Source: Meconema thalassinum (taxonomy: Eukaryota > Arthropoda > Insecta > Orthoptera > Tettigoniidae). From it: a stretch of DNA of 64,000 nucleotides. The notes below the pieces were generated by a model that saw nothing but the letters and a program-made list of their open reading frames with translations, did not search any database and was not told the origin of the DNA. The stretch lies in the NCBI GenBank assembly GCA_946902985.2, contig OX336398.1, positions 229,611,556 through 229,675,555 on the forward strand. Reading direction: 5' to 3'. Both the position numbers and the translations under genes were made by a program. Below are positions 45,578 through 55,623 of the stretch, one piece after another; position 1 is the stretch's first letter; every line of letters begins with the position of its first letter.

Positions 45578-45985
45578 GTTTAACATTACTCGGAGTTTAA
45601 CATTATTCAGCGTTTAACTTTACTCAGTGTTTAACATTACTCCGAGTTTAACATTACTCAGCGTTTAACATTACTCCGAGTTTAATATTACTCAGCGTTT
45701 AACATTACGTAGAGTTTAACATTACTCAGCGTTTAACATCACGTAGAGTTTAGCATTACTCATAGTTTAACATTACTCAGCGTTTAACAATACTCAGAGT
45801 TTAACATAACTAATCGTTTAACAATACTCAGAGTTTAACATTACTCAGATTTTAACATTACTCAGCGTTTAACATTACGTAGAGTTTAACATTACTCAGA
45901 GTTTAACATTAGTCAGCGTTTAACATTACTCAGAGTTTAACATTCCTCAGAGTTTAACTTTACTAAGCGTTTAACATTACTAAAC
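45578..45985 (+). repeat. Tandem array, 17-bp unit (34-bp pairs), about 24 units
   Basis: GTTTAACATTACTCAGC and GTTTAACATTACTCCGA/CGTAGA-type units alternate, so the higher-order period is often 34 bp. Variation is concentrated in the last five bases of the unit. Confidence 0.92.
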
Positions 45986-45999
45986 AACGGATATCCTTA

Positions 46000-46195
46000 C
46001 AATAATGTGACTAAATAAAAGTTCCAATAATCCATTATAGTTAGCGTTGGGGCTGTTAGGTGGAGTGGAAATGTTAAGTACCGACGTTTCGAGACAACGG
46101 CTTGCCCCTTCATCATGGTTTGTAATGAATGAAAGAATGAGTAAACAATGCCATGCAGCCTAGTTAAAAGGTATGAGATAGGAAGCAATGTCGAA
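46000..46195 (-). mobile_element. Penelope-like 3' hairpin remnant
   Basis: On the minus strand ATGATGA (46110-46116), a 7-bp stem with G-U pairs, and CGAAACGTC. The same plan (CTGANGA, one base, stem-loop, GAAAC) is seen next to the GIY-YIG frame at 51955-52000 and at 56156-56188. No coding part remains here. Confidence 0.4.
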
Positions 46196-46377
46196 ACAAA
46201 TAGTTACTCACGTCCGACTGAATGCGAGCTGCGCTCATACCGGCCTAGACAATGAGACATTTTACATGAAATCTTGTTAGTTACTCAACTGCTCACACAG
46301 CGCTGTTGACCAAGCATTGCACGACTAAGACTTATCACTACTTAGTGTAAAACTAAGTCCCCGATTCTTGGATATCA

Positions 46378-46918
46378 CGGGTAATCTCGAGAACCACTGG
46401 ATGTATTTTGATGCGGCTTTCACCATTCTGTACAGGTAATATCGAGGATGATTTCTCTAGAAAATAATTTATTTATGATCAAAGGGAGCCAAGCAGTAAC
46501 GATTTTAGATTTCAGTGAATAGGTCGAAGAAAGAACTTGACGTCCGTGCGCTTTTTAAGCTTACGCTGGACAAACCGTTAAAAATATTATTATACTATGC
46601 GTGTAAGAATTGTTCAGCATGAAAAATTGTACAAGAAAATCCGGGTGAACATATCTCAATTTTTGATACATCGCCCACTATAAGTGTTTTTAGTTTGGAC
46701 GGGAGGGGGATTTGGCATGCACCTCGCCATTCTTAAATTACGTCTGACAGGAATTCCTTGCACATTCATAACTGTTCCAGGGCGAAGCCGGGGCGGGTTG
46801 CTAGTGACACTATATATTATCATTATAATTCCCGCAATATCAAAATGCAAATTATATCACAAAATAAAATAGCGTGCTAATAAATCTAAGAGAAATTAGA
46901 CATTCCTTGCACCTCGTT
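46378..46918 (+). repeat. Left inverted arm with a Helitron-like CTAG terminus
   Basis: Reverse complement of 48337-48871. Landmarks: TCTCGAGAACCACTGGATG, AAGCTTACGCTGGACAAACC, ATCGCCCACTATAAGTG. It contains GGGCGAAGCCGGGGCGGGTT then GCTAGT, the look of a Helitron 3' end, so a Helitron copy may have been carried into both arms. Confidence 0.75.
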
Positions 46919-47555
46919 AAAGTTGAATTCGATCAGAATCACTCGGTTTTCATTAAAGTTTATGCATTTTCCTGCTGAACGGTTTGGAAGTTCGGCAACA
47001 GGAAACTAGGACTGTTATTAACTTAAAATATTCATTTTTGTATATTTGTACTATTTGTGTTCATGATTTCATTACATTGTCAGAATTAATGCTTTAATTA
47101 GTAGGGTATACTATTCAGTGTACCTATTATAAATAAAAACTGTGAGGTTTCTCACCTCCCCATATTACGAAACCCGGTTGCCTAATACGGGGAAAGTGCA
47201 CTTTTAAAGTTAACAATAATATCACAGGGTATTACAACATCAAACGTGCCCATATTTGTAATATACATAGTATATCGCCTGAGGTTTACATTGGTGAGAA
47301 AACCAAAATTATTCCGTTCCTTCTTATGTCTAATGTGAGCCCTATAAAAAAAAAACTCCCCATATTTGGCGACTTTCCTCTACCCATTTTTAGAAGATAC
47401 TTATGCACTGGACAGTTGAATCCGTGATTAATTGTATAGGTAGCTTCGTAAGTCTCAGAACTCAGAAAGTCCTTTCTAGCAGCGTTAAGTTACTAGCAGC
47501 TTTCAAAGTTTCAAGGTAAGAAAGAAAATATTCCTCTAGCCAGTTTAGGCGACTG
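46919..47555. other. Non-coding interior of the P-type element
   Basis: No frame recognised. CTCCCCATATT occurs twice (near 47155 and 47357). Confidence 0.4.
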
Positions 47556-48330
47556 TCATATAATGAGAAAAAAATGCCCTTTATCTGGATTTCTAGACTG
47601 AATATGATGATATGTGATTCTTACGTCATGCATAGCGAACCATTTATTAACGTATTTCAAAAATAATATGGTTGCTTCTGCGTCCATGAACGTGTACGCT
47701 TCCGAGTGCATGCCTATATTTTCTTTCAGTGTACTAATGGCACCAATAACTTCTGGCGAGAACACTTCCTTGGCACGCCGAACATTCATTTTTTCAAATT
47801 TAGTGGGTTCGATGTGTTTTTTAGTGATGTGTCTGACCGGTTTGACGATCTCATCCTTTTGCATTGTGTATAGTAATGACAAGTATTTCCCTGAAATTAT
47901 TCCAGTACCATCAGTCATCTCTCGTTACAGAAACTGCGTTCTAATGTTTTTTCTAGAATGTGACAATGATCAAAACTGGGGAATAAATTCCCAGACTCGT
48001 CGTATGGGTGATTGACCATTGGTTGCAAATTCCCTCCCCCTAAATGCCTCATCATTGTAGTGTTAGTTTTGTAATTATCAGAGACAATTATTATAATTAT
48101 GAAACCGCATTGTTCAACCTCGAGAATAACGTCCAGCAAGAGTTTATGTAAGTCCCGTCCTGACAGCTGCTTCGTGAAAAAGAAGGCACACGGTATCTGA
48201 TAATTTGTCGAAAGATCTCTTAGCACAAAACACAACACACGATTGGCTGCTGCTTGTTCCCGGCTGTAATTTTCATCCTCTCTTTCCTTTTGATGAGACA
48301 GTGCTGGAATTGTGTCCTTGTACCCGAAGA
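47556..48330 (-). pseudogene. P-element-type transposase, middle part
   Basis: The reading goes from EREDENYSREQAAANRV through LRDLSTNYQIPCAFFFTKQL, GRDLHKLLLDVILEVEQCGF and VSDNYKTNTTMMRHLGGGN to FPSFDHCHILE; after a frameshift near 47920 it continues TGIISGKYLSLLYTMQKDE, RHITKKHIEPTKFEKMNV and EAYTFMDAEATILFL. This order (isoform of VSDxxxxN, HP, FDxxHxLK, then the helical insertion) is that of P/THAP9-type transposases. The N-terminal THAP zinc finger and the C-terminus are missing. Inactive. Confidence 0.8.
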
Positions 48331-48336
48331 AGGTGC

Positions 48337-48871
48337 AAGGTATGTCTAATTTCTCTTAGATTTATTAGCACGCTATTTTATTTTGTGATTTAATTTTAAT
48401 TTTGATAATGCGGAAATTATAATGATAATAATTATATAGTGTCACTAGCAACCCGCCCCGGCTTCGCCCGGGAATAGTTATGAATGTGCAAGGAATTCCT
48501 GTCAGACGTAATTTAAGAATGGCGAGGTGCATGATACACAAATCCCCCTTCTGTCCAAACTAAAAACACTTACAGTGGGCGATGTATCGAAGATAGAGAT
48601 ATGCTCTCGCGGAATTTTTTGTAGAATTTCTCACGCTCAAAAATTCTTACACTCATAGTATATTGATATTTTTAACGGTTTGTCCAGCGTAAGCTTAAAA
48701 AGTGCACGGACGCCAGGCTCTTTCTTCGACCTTTTCACTGAAATTGTTACTGCTTGGCTCCCTTTGGACATAAATAAATAATTTTCTACACAAATCTTCC
48801 TCGAGATTACCTTTACAGAATGGTGAAAGCCGCATCAAAATCCATCCAGTGGTTCTCGAGATTACTCATTT
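48337..48871 (-). repeat. Right inverted arm with a Helitron-like CTAG terminus
   Basis: Mirror of 46378-46918 at roughly 90 percent or better by eye. The transposase remnant runs up to its inner edge. Confidence 0.75.
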
Positions 48872-49082
48872 AATAAACGTACTGTACAGCTGTTTATTAA
48901 TCGCGCCTACAATGCGATGAGAGTGCGCTCTATCGGCGCCGAGTAGAACTTTTCCAATTACACGTTATGCATGGGCTCTAACTGGGATTGTCAAGGCCGG
49001 TATAGAGCGCAGCTCGCATTCAGTCGGCCGTGAGTTACTCCATGAGGGGCCGGTTGATAGTTAAGATATAATTGACGTTAGT

Positions 49083-49447
49083 AATAATAATATCGTATGG
49101 CCTCGAGTGCCGGGTGCAAACTTTTTTTATTTGGTGCCCAGATGGCAGTTTGCATGTCGTATTTTGTCGTTCTTTGGAGCACTATGAAAGTCAAGGTGGT
49201 TCGATATCTAATTTCCTTGACACTATAGTGCTTTCTAGTAGAGAAATGAGGAACTTCTTGTTGGCGGAAAATCTCGAGATTAATTTTGCCATTATGAACA
49301 CGGCCTACTGAATTCAAATGGGTTCTTTAACATGCCAACAGCGTATGACGTGCCTGTCGTGATTTTTGTCGCCTTTCAAAAATCACTTACCACGGCCAGG
49401 AGTGAACCTGTGAGGTAGTCCGATACGATAACCACTCACTGGCAATC
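49083..49447 (-). mobile_element. SINE-B, copy 3
   Basis: Tail at the left, tRNA-like head (slightly shortened) at the right. Target duplication ATTGACGTTAGT (49071-49082) and ATTGACGTTGGT (49448-49459), with one mismatch. Confidence 0.9.
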
Positions 49448-49459
49448 ATTGACGTTGGT

Positions 49460-50104
49460 GAAAACGGTCCTAAGATGTGGTGAATTCCAGCAAGATCTTG
49501 ACACGCAGGCAGCATCGAAAACTAAAATTTCCTTGTCTCCAAAATTACATTGATTTTGCTCCCGCGTTGCCACAGTTAGATAATTTAATCTCGTCGCTTG
49601 ACTGGTTTTAAAAAGCACATACAATCACCCATCATTAACTAAACTAATATGCAGGTATATAATAGAGTCCTCCTCCCCTCATCATTTGTCATGACAAAAG
49701 CAAAACGCTTGTGACACCGCTTCAAAAAATGAGTGAGTGTGGGTGATTGATCACTCGGTAAGCTATTTACTTCCAATAACAATCATAAACTGTTTACTGT
49801 ATATCAAGTTATTTATGATGGAATAACAATCCCAGAGGGTTGTGTTGGAATATTAAATAGGGGCATGTTTGAAACAATTACTACTAACATAATGTGAAGG
49901 GTTCCAGGGTGAATAAACACCACACAGTTACCGTTATTTAGCAAGACTACTAACGAAGTTACAAATTAATTGTTTCGTGTTCTAGGCAAGTTTGTTGGGT
50001 TATCCCACCTGGGGATCTAATTTTTCTTCACACGTTTAATCTTTCCTTGGTTTGTGGTCATTCATTCATTGATCTCTACAGTTGCTGGCTTAAGGTAGGC
50101 TATG
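49460..50104. other. Stretch with nothing recognised
   Basis: No gene or repeat supported. Confidence 0.45.
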
Positions 50105-50106
50105 TA

Positions 50107-50822
50107 CGAAGGGCGACTATATTGATTTAAACTTTATTTCTTTCTACCCATATAAAGTACATTACACATCAGTTGTTACGTCCACCTTCTCAACATAATC
50201 TCCTTGTAACTTTATGCACTTTTGCCATCGATGTGTCAGTCTCTCCAGACTTTCCTGAAAGCATTATTTTGGGATGCTGCGTACTTATGCCTTGACAGCT
50301 GTGTCCAGTTCTACAAAATCCGCAGAACAGTGACAATGCGAATGGAAGCATAGGGGCGGGCAGTCCATTGCCAAAGAAATGTCGAACAGTGCCATCCGTT
50401 GGCAAGCGAATGGCGACAGTGTTCTGGGACACAAAGGACATCATGCTCATTGACTGGCTGGAATTGGGGGCAACGATTAACAGTGCAGCATATGTGGCAT
50501 CCAGTAAGCGCTTACGTCGTGCCTTTCAAACTAAGCGGCCAGGAAAATGAATAAAAGGTGTGCTTCTGCTACATGACAATGCCCGCCCCCACACTATCCG
50601 AGAGACCTCCGATGCCAATCATTAAATGGGATTCATGGTGCTGCAACATCCACCATACTCTCCCGACTAGGCACCAAGATATTATCACCTGTTCGGGAAC
50701 ATGAAGCAACCTCTTAAATTTACAAGGAGATTATGTTGATAAGGTGGACGTAACAACTGATGTGTAATGTACTTCATTGGGGTAGGAAAGATAAAGTGTA
50801 AAACAATATAGTACACCCTTCG
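50107..50822 (+). mobile_element. Fold-back mariner, 716 bp, TIRs of about 105 bp
   Basis: CGAAGGGCG...ACTATATTG at the left mirrors CAATATAGT...CCCTTCG at the right, with TA at 50105-50106 and 50823-50824. The inverted similarity continues through GTACATTACACATCAGTTGT and TCTCCTTGTAA, so both ends contain the 3' end of the transposase coding region (QGDYVEKVDVTTDV). Normal mariner TIRs are about 30 bp. Confidence 0.9.
50350..50725 (+). pseudogene. mariner transposase fragment (irritans-like)
   Basis: Decodes as LPKKCRTVPSVGKRMATVFW followed by DTKDIMLIDWLELG, KRLRRAFQTKRPG, a stop, LLHDNARPHTIRET, a stop, VLQHPPYSPD. The three aspartates of the D,D34D triad are visible (VFWD, LHD, YSPD). 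The N-terminal helix-turn-helix domains are missing, replaced by the inverted copy of the 3' end. Stops and a frameshift near the end. Inactive. Confidence 0.85.
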
Positions 50823-50824
50823 TA

Positions 50825-51842
50825 CATGTATATACATTTAGGAAGAAAATTCACTTATTTGAACCGATTCCTCAACGAGGTTTACCACATCACAAGAGAA
50901 AAACAACCATCAATTTTTTGTATCAGAAACTTTGTTTTCTGTTTTGAGTTCCCTGAATTTTTGAAAACCAGATTAACGAAAATTTTTCAAAATGCCCTAA
51001 AATTACTAAATATTATTCAATCATCAAATTTATTTTACTGAGTTCTTCCATTTAACGCAAATAATGTTCTCGGCTAGAACTACGCAGTTATCTGCATTCT
51101 TCAAAACCGAAATGCAATTTTATCATTGATAAAAACCATGTGGCTACGTTTTTAAAGCATCCAAAATCGCTAGATAATAGCATTCGTTAGCTTTAATTTG
51201 ATGCAGATCCGACTTGACCGTAGAAATCCACTTGTTCCTGGAGGCTTCTCCTATACCTGTCACTGTGAAGATCTTGCGAGTGAGTCTACAAGGTCACGTA
51301 GAAGGTCAGACATCTTCTCCCCATAGGCTACTCGTGACTATGTCTTCTTGATGTGTGTAGAAATTATCATTGTAGCTGTATCCCTCTTACCATACGGGTC
51401 CCAGTATTCTTCGCATGATCTTCCTCTCCTTGAGTTCAAGTTTCCTGAGTGGCGTACAGAACAGATGGTTTTACTACTGCATTGTACAGAGGTGTGCAAT
51501 TTATGAGAATGAAAAAATGGATTTAAATCGGTCACAATTTTGTATTCAAAATCATTCTATTGGCCATTTGCTGACATATTTTAATTCCCAACTTAGTGAT
51601 GTTTTATCCCCCCTTAAACTTATAGATTTTCCAACAAGAAATTGCGTCTGGAAATTTTCAGAATTGGGGATCCTGAGGTTTCTCTTTTTTCATTGACTTT
51701 GGAATGTACCGTTTTAATCAAGTGATTTCAATCTATCTTCTACGGATCTTTGAATAGTTGCAGGGCGGACCTCAGTAATGAATGAATTTTGAATCCCTCA
51801 GCTTTAAATGTACACAGAACTAGAATAAAGTAATTAATACAA
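50825..51842. other. Stretch with nothing recognised
   Basis: No recognisable gene. Possibly old repeats around 51230-51430, but no second copy in the window. Confidence 0.4.
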
Positions 51843-52455
51843 AACGTGTGACTTTTCCCATTAGGAAAACTCCTCTTCAAGTGGAAATTCTAAAGAATCA
51901 TTCTACTATTCATAATGTTGAATTTTGGGCTTATGCCGTGTTTTATTATATCAAATTCGACACGTTTTGAAAGAAACCATGTCTTTCTTCGTCAGGAATA
52001 ATCTGGAATACGACAAATGATTGCTAAGAGAGAGCAACAAAGAACCTATAAAAGGTGCCCAAAAATGGATGCCATTATAGCCCCATGTTAGGGACAACGA
52101 AAAGCAGCAGTGTTTTACTTCCTCAGAGTTCTGATAATAGGTAGCCAGGATTCACTGAGATTGTAGCCGGTGTCGCGGTTGAAATTATCTGGGTGTTGAT
52201 GTATTTCAACCGCCTCCCTGATGATTCTGGGACGATATTGCTTTATACGGGCAAGAACATCTACTCCTTGGAACATGATATCATGGCCAGGTGTTAAAGC
52301 ATGATCAGCAACAGCTGATTTATCAGGTTGAATGAGCCTGATACATCTATTATGTTCCTTAATGCGAGTGCATATCGTTCTCAAAGTCTGCCCGATATAA
52401 ACCTTGCCACAAGTACAGGGAACTCTGTAGAGACCCGGTTGTTGCAATTTAGGCA
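51843..52455 (-). mobile_element. Penelope-like element 3' end, left copy
   Basis: Carries the GIY-YIG domain frame and a 3' untranslated part with CTGACGAAGAAAGACATGG..CTTTC and AAAACGTGTCGAATTTGA, ending near CCCAAAATTCAACATTA. It is mirrored by the copy at 52456-53008; the two 5' truncation points meet at about 52455. Confidence 0.8.
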
Positions 52456-52456
52456 A
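52115..52456 (-). CDS. GIY-YIG endonuclease domain of a Penelope-like element (partial)
   Basis: The frame of about 113 codons shows GLYRVPCTCGKVYIGQT, RTICTRIKEHNRC, SAVADHALTPGHDIMF, RPRIIREAVEIHQHP, NRDTGYNLSESWLPII. GIY-YIG hallmark (LYRV/VYIG), Arg and His of the RIKEH helix, the late Glu (EAVEI), and Asn are all there, so this domain itself is uninterrupted. In Penelope-like elements it follows the reverse transcriptase and cuts the target. The reverse transcriptase is absent, so this is a 5'-truncated copy; its first Met is probably not a natural start. Confidence 0.85.
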   Translation of the reverse strand: MPKLQQPGLYRVPCTCGKVYIGQTLRTICTRIKEHNRCIRLIQPDKSAVADHALTPGHDIMFQGVDVLARIKQYRPRIIREAVEIHQHPDNFNRDTGYNLSESWLPIIRTLRK

Positions 52457-53008
52457 ACTGTCCTTAGTTTACGTCGGGCAGACTTTAAGAACAATATGCA
52501 CTCGCATTAAGGAACATAATAGCTGTATCAGGCTCATTCAACCTGATAAATCAGCTGTTACTGATCATGCTTTAACACTTGGCCATGATTTCATGTTCCA
52601 AGTAGTGGATGTTATTGCCCGTATAAAGCAAACACCCAGATAATTTCAACTGCGACACCAGCCACTATCTCAGTGAATCCTGGCTACCTATTATATATCA
52701 GAACCCTGAGAAAGTAATAAACTGCTGCTTTTCATTGTCGCTAACATGGGGCTAAAACGGCGTTCATCTTATGTACCTTTTATGGGTTCTTTGTTGCTTT
52801 CCCTTAGCAATAATTTGTCTTATTTCAGATTATTCCTGACGAAAACGCGTCAAATTTGAATAAATAAAACACTGCATAAGCCCAAAATTCAACATTATGG
52901 ATAGTATCACGGGCCGTGAAAGTCTAAATGATAATATTAGACTAAACGTGTGACTTTTTGCATTAGGAAAACCCATCTTCAAGTGGAAATTCTAAACAAT
53001 TTTGATAC
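52456..53008 (+). mobile_element. Penelope-like element 3' end, right copy (inverted relative to the left)
   Basis: Decodes as VYVGQTLRTICTRIKEHN and SAVTDHALTLGHDFMF with later stops, a deletion of about 60 bp after ARIKQ, and the same 3' part (CTGACGAAAACGCGTCAAA, CCCAAAATTCAACATTA). Beyond it GATAGTATCA and TGATACTATC bracket about 85 bp that include ACGTGTGACTTT and TTCAAGTGGAAATTCTAAA, also found at 51843-51898. Confidence 0.8.
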
Positions 53009-53009
53009 T

Positions 53010-53743
53010 ATCTTTTTCTTAAAAGAAAATGTAAATAAGACTATTGTTTAAACAATTGGAATCATTTCAGAGCTATGCAAACATTTTTACTCCAGTAAGT
53101 CATACAAAGTAAAAAATTATAAGTTGCAAAACTGGCACTGAATCAAATCATTTGAACACCTCTGTACTGTCTTAGTTGAAGTTCTTGTGGATGCATTTTG
53201 ATGCGTAAATGCTTCTGCAAAAATGGTAATTATTATCATCAATTCCAGTAAAATTCTGCTATTCAGATGGAATCATAAAATGTTCACAGGCTTGTAATTA
53301 TAACCATTAAAGTAGCATTACATATCACTCACATTCTGTGTCCGGTATTCTCGACACGTTTCACGGTGCTTCAAATAACACAGCAATTAAATTATCATTT
53401 TTATTTATTTGCTTTTTCTCTCGTGTGTCCCTCCCCCACCCGCTCCCTCTGATGGGAGGCGAACGACCGCTTTTACTCATTATAGCAATGCCACTTACAT
53501 TAAAATATAGTTGCTTAAATTCTACAGAATATTAGTCCTCATCTGCATAATGTTGCTAATTAATGTCATTAATCCTCGCTTATAGCGTAATGATCAGTGG
53601 CGTTTATATTGAGAGAAGCTGTCAATATTGGTACAGTGGTCGAAATTATATAATCACATCACTTTCAATATTCGATGATTGTATTCCAATGCTCAAGTAA
53701 TTATGAATAAATTAGTTTATTTTCATCTCCTTCTCATGAGAAA
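53010..53743. other. Stretch with nothing recognised
   Basis: No gene or repeat supported. Confidence 0.45.
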
Positions 53744-53844
53744 TTAACCCTTGAGAATTGGCGTGAAGAAATATAACACGAGGACTGGCGCCGGGTCATG
53801 TTGACCCATAGTGTGTCACTCCCTTTTTGCCGTAGTCGTTCGGA

Positions 53845-54836
53845 GTACATGACAGTTCCCCACACTGACACTTCTACACACTCTGCCCAAAATACTGACA
53901 CTTCCACACAGCCCTTGGACGCGGCTAACTGTTTAATGACTCAGAAATATTCCCGACTGACAGTTCCACACACATCCCCTCACCCCTAGGCTTCAGTGAT
54001 CATCGTTACAGCCGCACCTGTGACAATGCACCTTAACATAATACTCATTTGGAATTAAGAAAAGCGCTCGGTCTATGTACTTCATTACTAACACGGTCTC
54101 GAAAATATAATTGTGATGTAGTGTAATTTCCATCAAAATAAAATAAATGCAGAGTCTGATTTCCATCACACTTTATCCAGGCTGTGGACTGGCAAAATAA
54201 TAACAAAACCGATCAGTTTGGTGTTGTTATCAATTTGGCGTGTTTAAAATCAGCTTTCTAGGCTTCGTCAGTTGTTTTGTATTTTTTCATATTTGTTCAA
54301 CAATAATATTAACCTACTCCATTTTTTGTGAATAGGCAACTGCCTTCTGAAAACTTTTCATATTTTTGTCATTTTCGAACTTTTTCTGAAGTTTCTCAAT
54401 TCGTCCCTCCAGTTTGACATATTTTGTCTTCTATTTTTCCTTCCATGTTGAGCTCGGCCTTTAAAAATGCGCAGTTTGTCTTCTCAGCTTCCGTCTTGAA
54501 CACTTTGACAACCTCTTTTAATTTGGGGTGAGGTCTCCCGACAAGATTGTTGAGTCGGTTGTTCCAGCCCTCAACAGCATTCGTTGTCCTGTGTCGTGCT
54601 TGGTGGCAGTTCCATATCTCGATTGGAATGTCTTGGTTATCTAGCCAGTTGTCAACGAAGTAGTCAACTTGATCTTTTCCATAGTAGCCTTGGGGGAGAG
54701 GGGAGATTTGTGTGGAAATGTCACTTGAGATTATTTCTGAGTCATTAAACAGGTAGCCACGTCCAAGGGCTGTGTGGAAGTGTCAGTATTTTGCGCAGTG
54801 TGTGGAAGTGTCAGTGTGGGGAACTGTCCGGACACC
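53845..54836 (-). mobile_element. MULE-type relic, 992 bp, TIRs of about 95 bp
   Basis: ACAGTTCCCCACACTGACAC near both ends (inverted at the right), continuing through AAAATACTGACACTTCCACA and CAGCCCTTGGACG. Flanked by a 10-bp duplication GTCGTTCGGA (53835-53844) and GTCGTACGGA (54837-54846); the uninterrupted site is seen in copy 1 of the host near 7861. A 9-10 bp duplication fits Mutator-like elements. Confidence 0.85.
54396..54770 (-). pseudogene. MULE-type transposase, C-terminal fragment
   Basis: About 125 codons, uninterrupted from GRGYLFNDSEIISSD through LPQGYYGKDQVDYFVDNWL, IPIEIWNCHQARHRTTNAVE, GWNNRLNNLVGRPHPKLKEV to a TGA at 54396-54398. W-N, then R-T-x-N-A-V-E-G-W-N, is the C-terminal signature of insect MULE-like transposases. 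The catalytic core is absent. The first part of the frame lies inside the right TIR, so the left TIR is an inverted copy of coding sequence. Confidence 0.72.
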
Positions 54837-55299
54837 GTCGTACGGATTTTAATTAACTATTCCCAATATAAAATTAAGTTTATATATATTTTTCACATTT
54901 AACATGCAGAAAAATAACAATAATTTTTCCTAACAGTATAAGTGGCCTTGATAGTGACGGGAAAGCAGTCATTTCGATTCTTTTTAAAAAAGGAGCTGAT
55001 GATCAAGGTGTCCCTAGACCCTAAACATGGATCAAAAAGAACGTGAGCTATCTGATTGTGCTGCACCAAAATAAGTGGAATTTTCCCCTTATTTCTCACA
55101 GATTATACCAACTAACGTAAGCCGAAAATTGTCACGCGAGGACTGGCGCCATGGGTAAATCTGACCCGACCGTAAATAATATAGAAATAACTTGAGTGTT
55201 CAAAAAGCTATGGACATGTTTCTTTTGCTGGGTGAAGTTCAAGGCTAGTGAGGAAGGTACAGTTAACGTCAGGATATAAGGGCTGACCAAAACGAAAAT

Positions 55300-55623
55300 G
55301 AAAATGAAAATCCACAGCCTGCTTCCAGTCTCCGACCGGGTCAGGAATGGAATGAATGAAGCCCCCATCTAGCGGCGAGGATATGAATTGTGCCGGCTGC
55401 CGAGGCCTGACGCACTCCTCTGGGGCAATGATTAAATGAATGACAGATGAAATGAAATGATAGTGGTGAGTGTTGCTGGAATGAAATTTTGACAGGGAAA
55501 CCCGGAGTACCCGGAGAAAAACCTGTCTACCTCCGTTTTGTCCAGCACAGATCTCACATGGAGTGACCGGGATTTGAACCACGGACCCAGCGGTGAGAGG
55601 CCGGCGTGCTGCCGCCTAAGCCA
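55300..55623 (-). mobile_element. SINE-D, copy 1 (complete)
   Basis: Complement: head GGCTTAGGCGGCAGCACGCC, B-box-like GTGGTTCAAATCCCGG, body with GGTTTTTCTCCGGGTACTCC, and the 3' part with ATTCATTCCATTCC. The 14-bp perfect duplication ACCAAAACGAAAAT lies at 55286-55299 and 55624-55637. Confidence 0.93.

Larger units (their letters stand above)
46203..49037 (-). mobile_element. P-type element relic between long inverted arms
   Basis: Outer 45 bp are inverted at the two ends: ACTCACGTCCGACTGAATGC and GCGAGCTGCGCTC at the left; GAGCGCAGCTCGCATTCAG and TCGGCCGTGAGT at the right. A further 540 bp are inverted inside (46378-46918 and 48337-48871). Between them is a P-element transposase remnant on the minus strand. 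No 8-bp duplication could be verified. Confidence 0.65.

Noticed and set aside
55208..55582. 124-codon minus-strand frame
   Set aside because: Runs through SINE-D and the piggyBac-type element; the frame is a shadow of repeat sequence.
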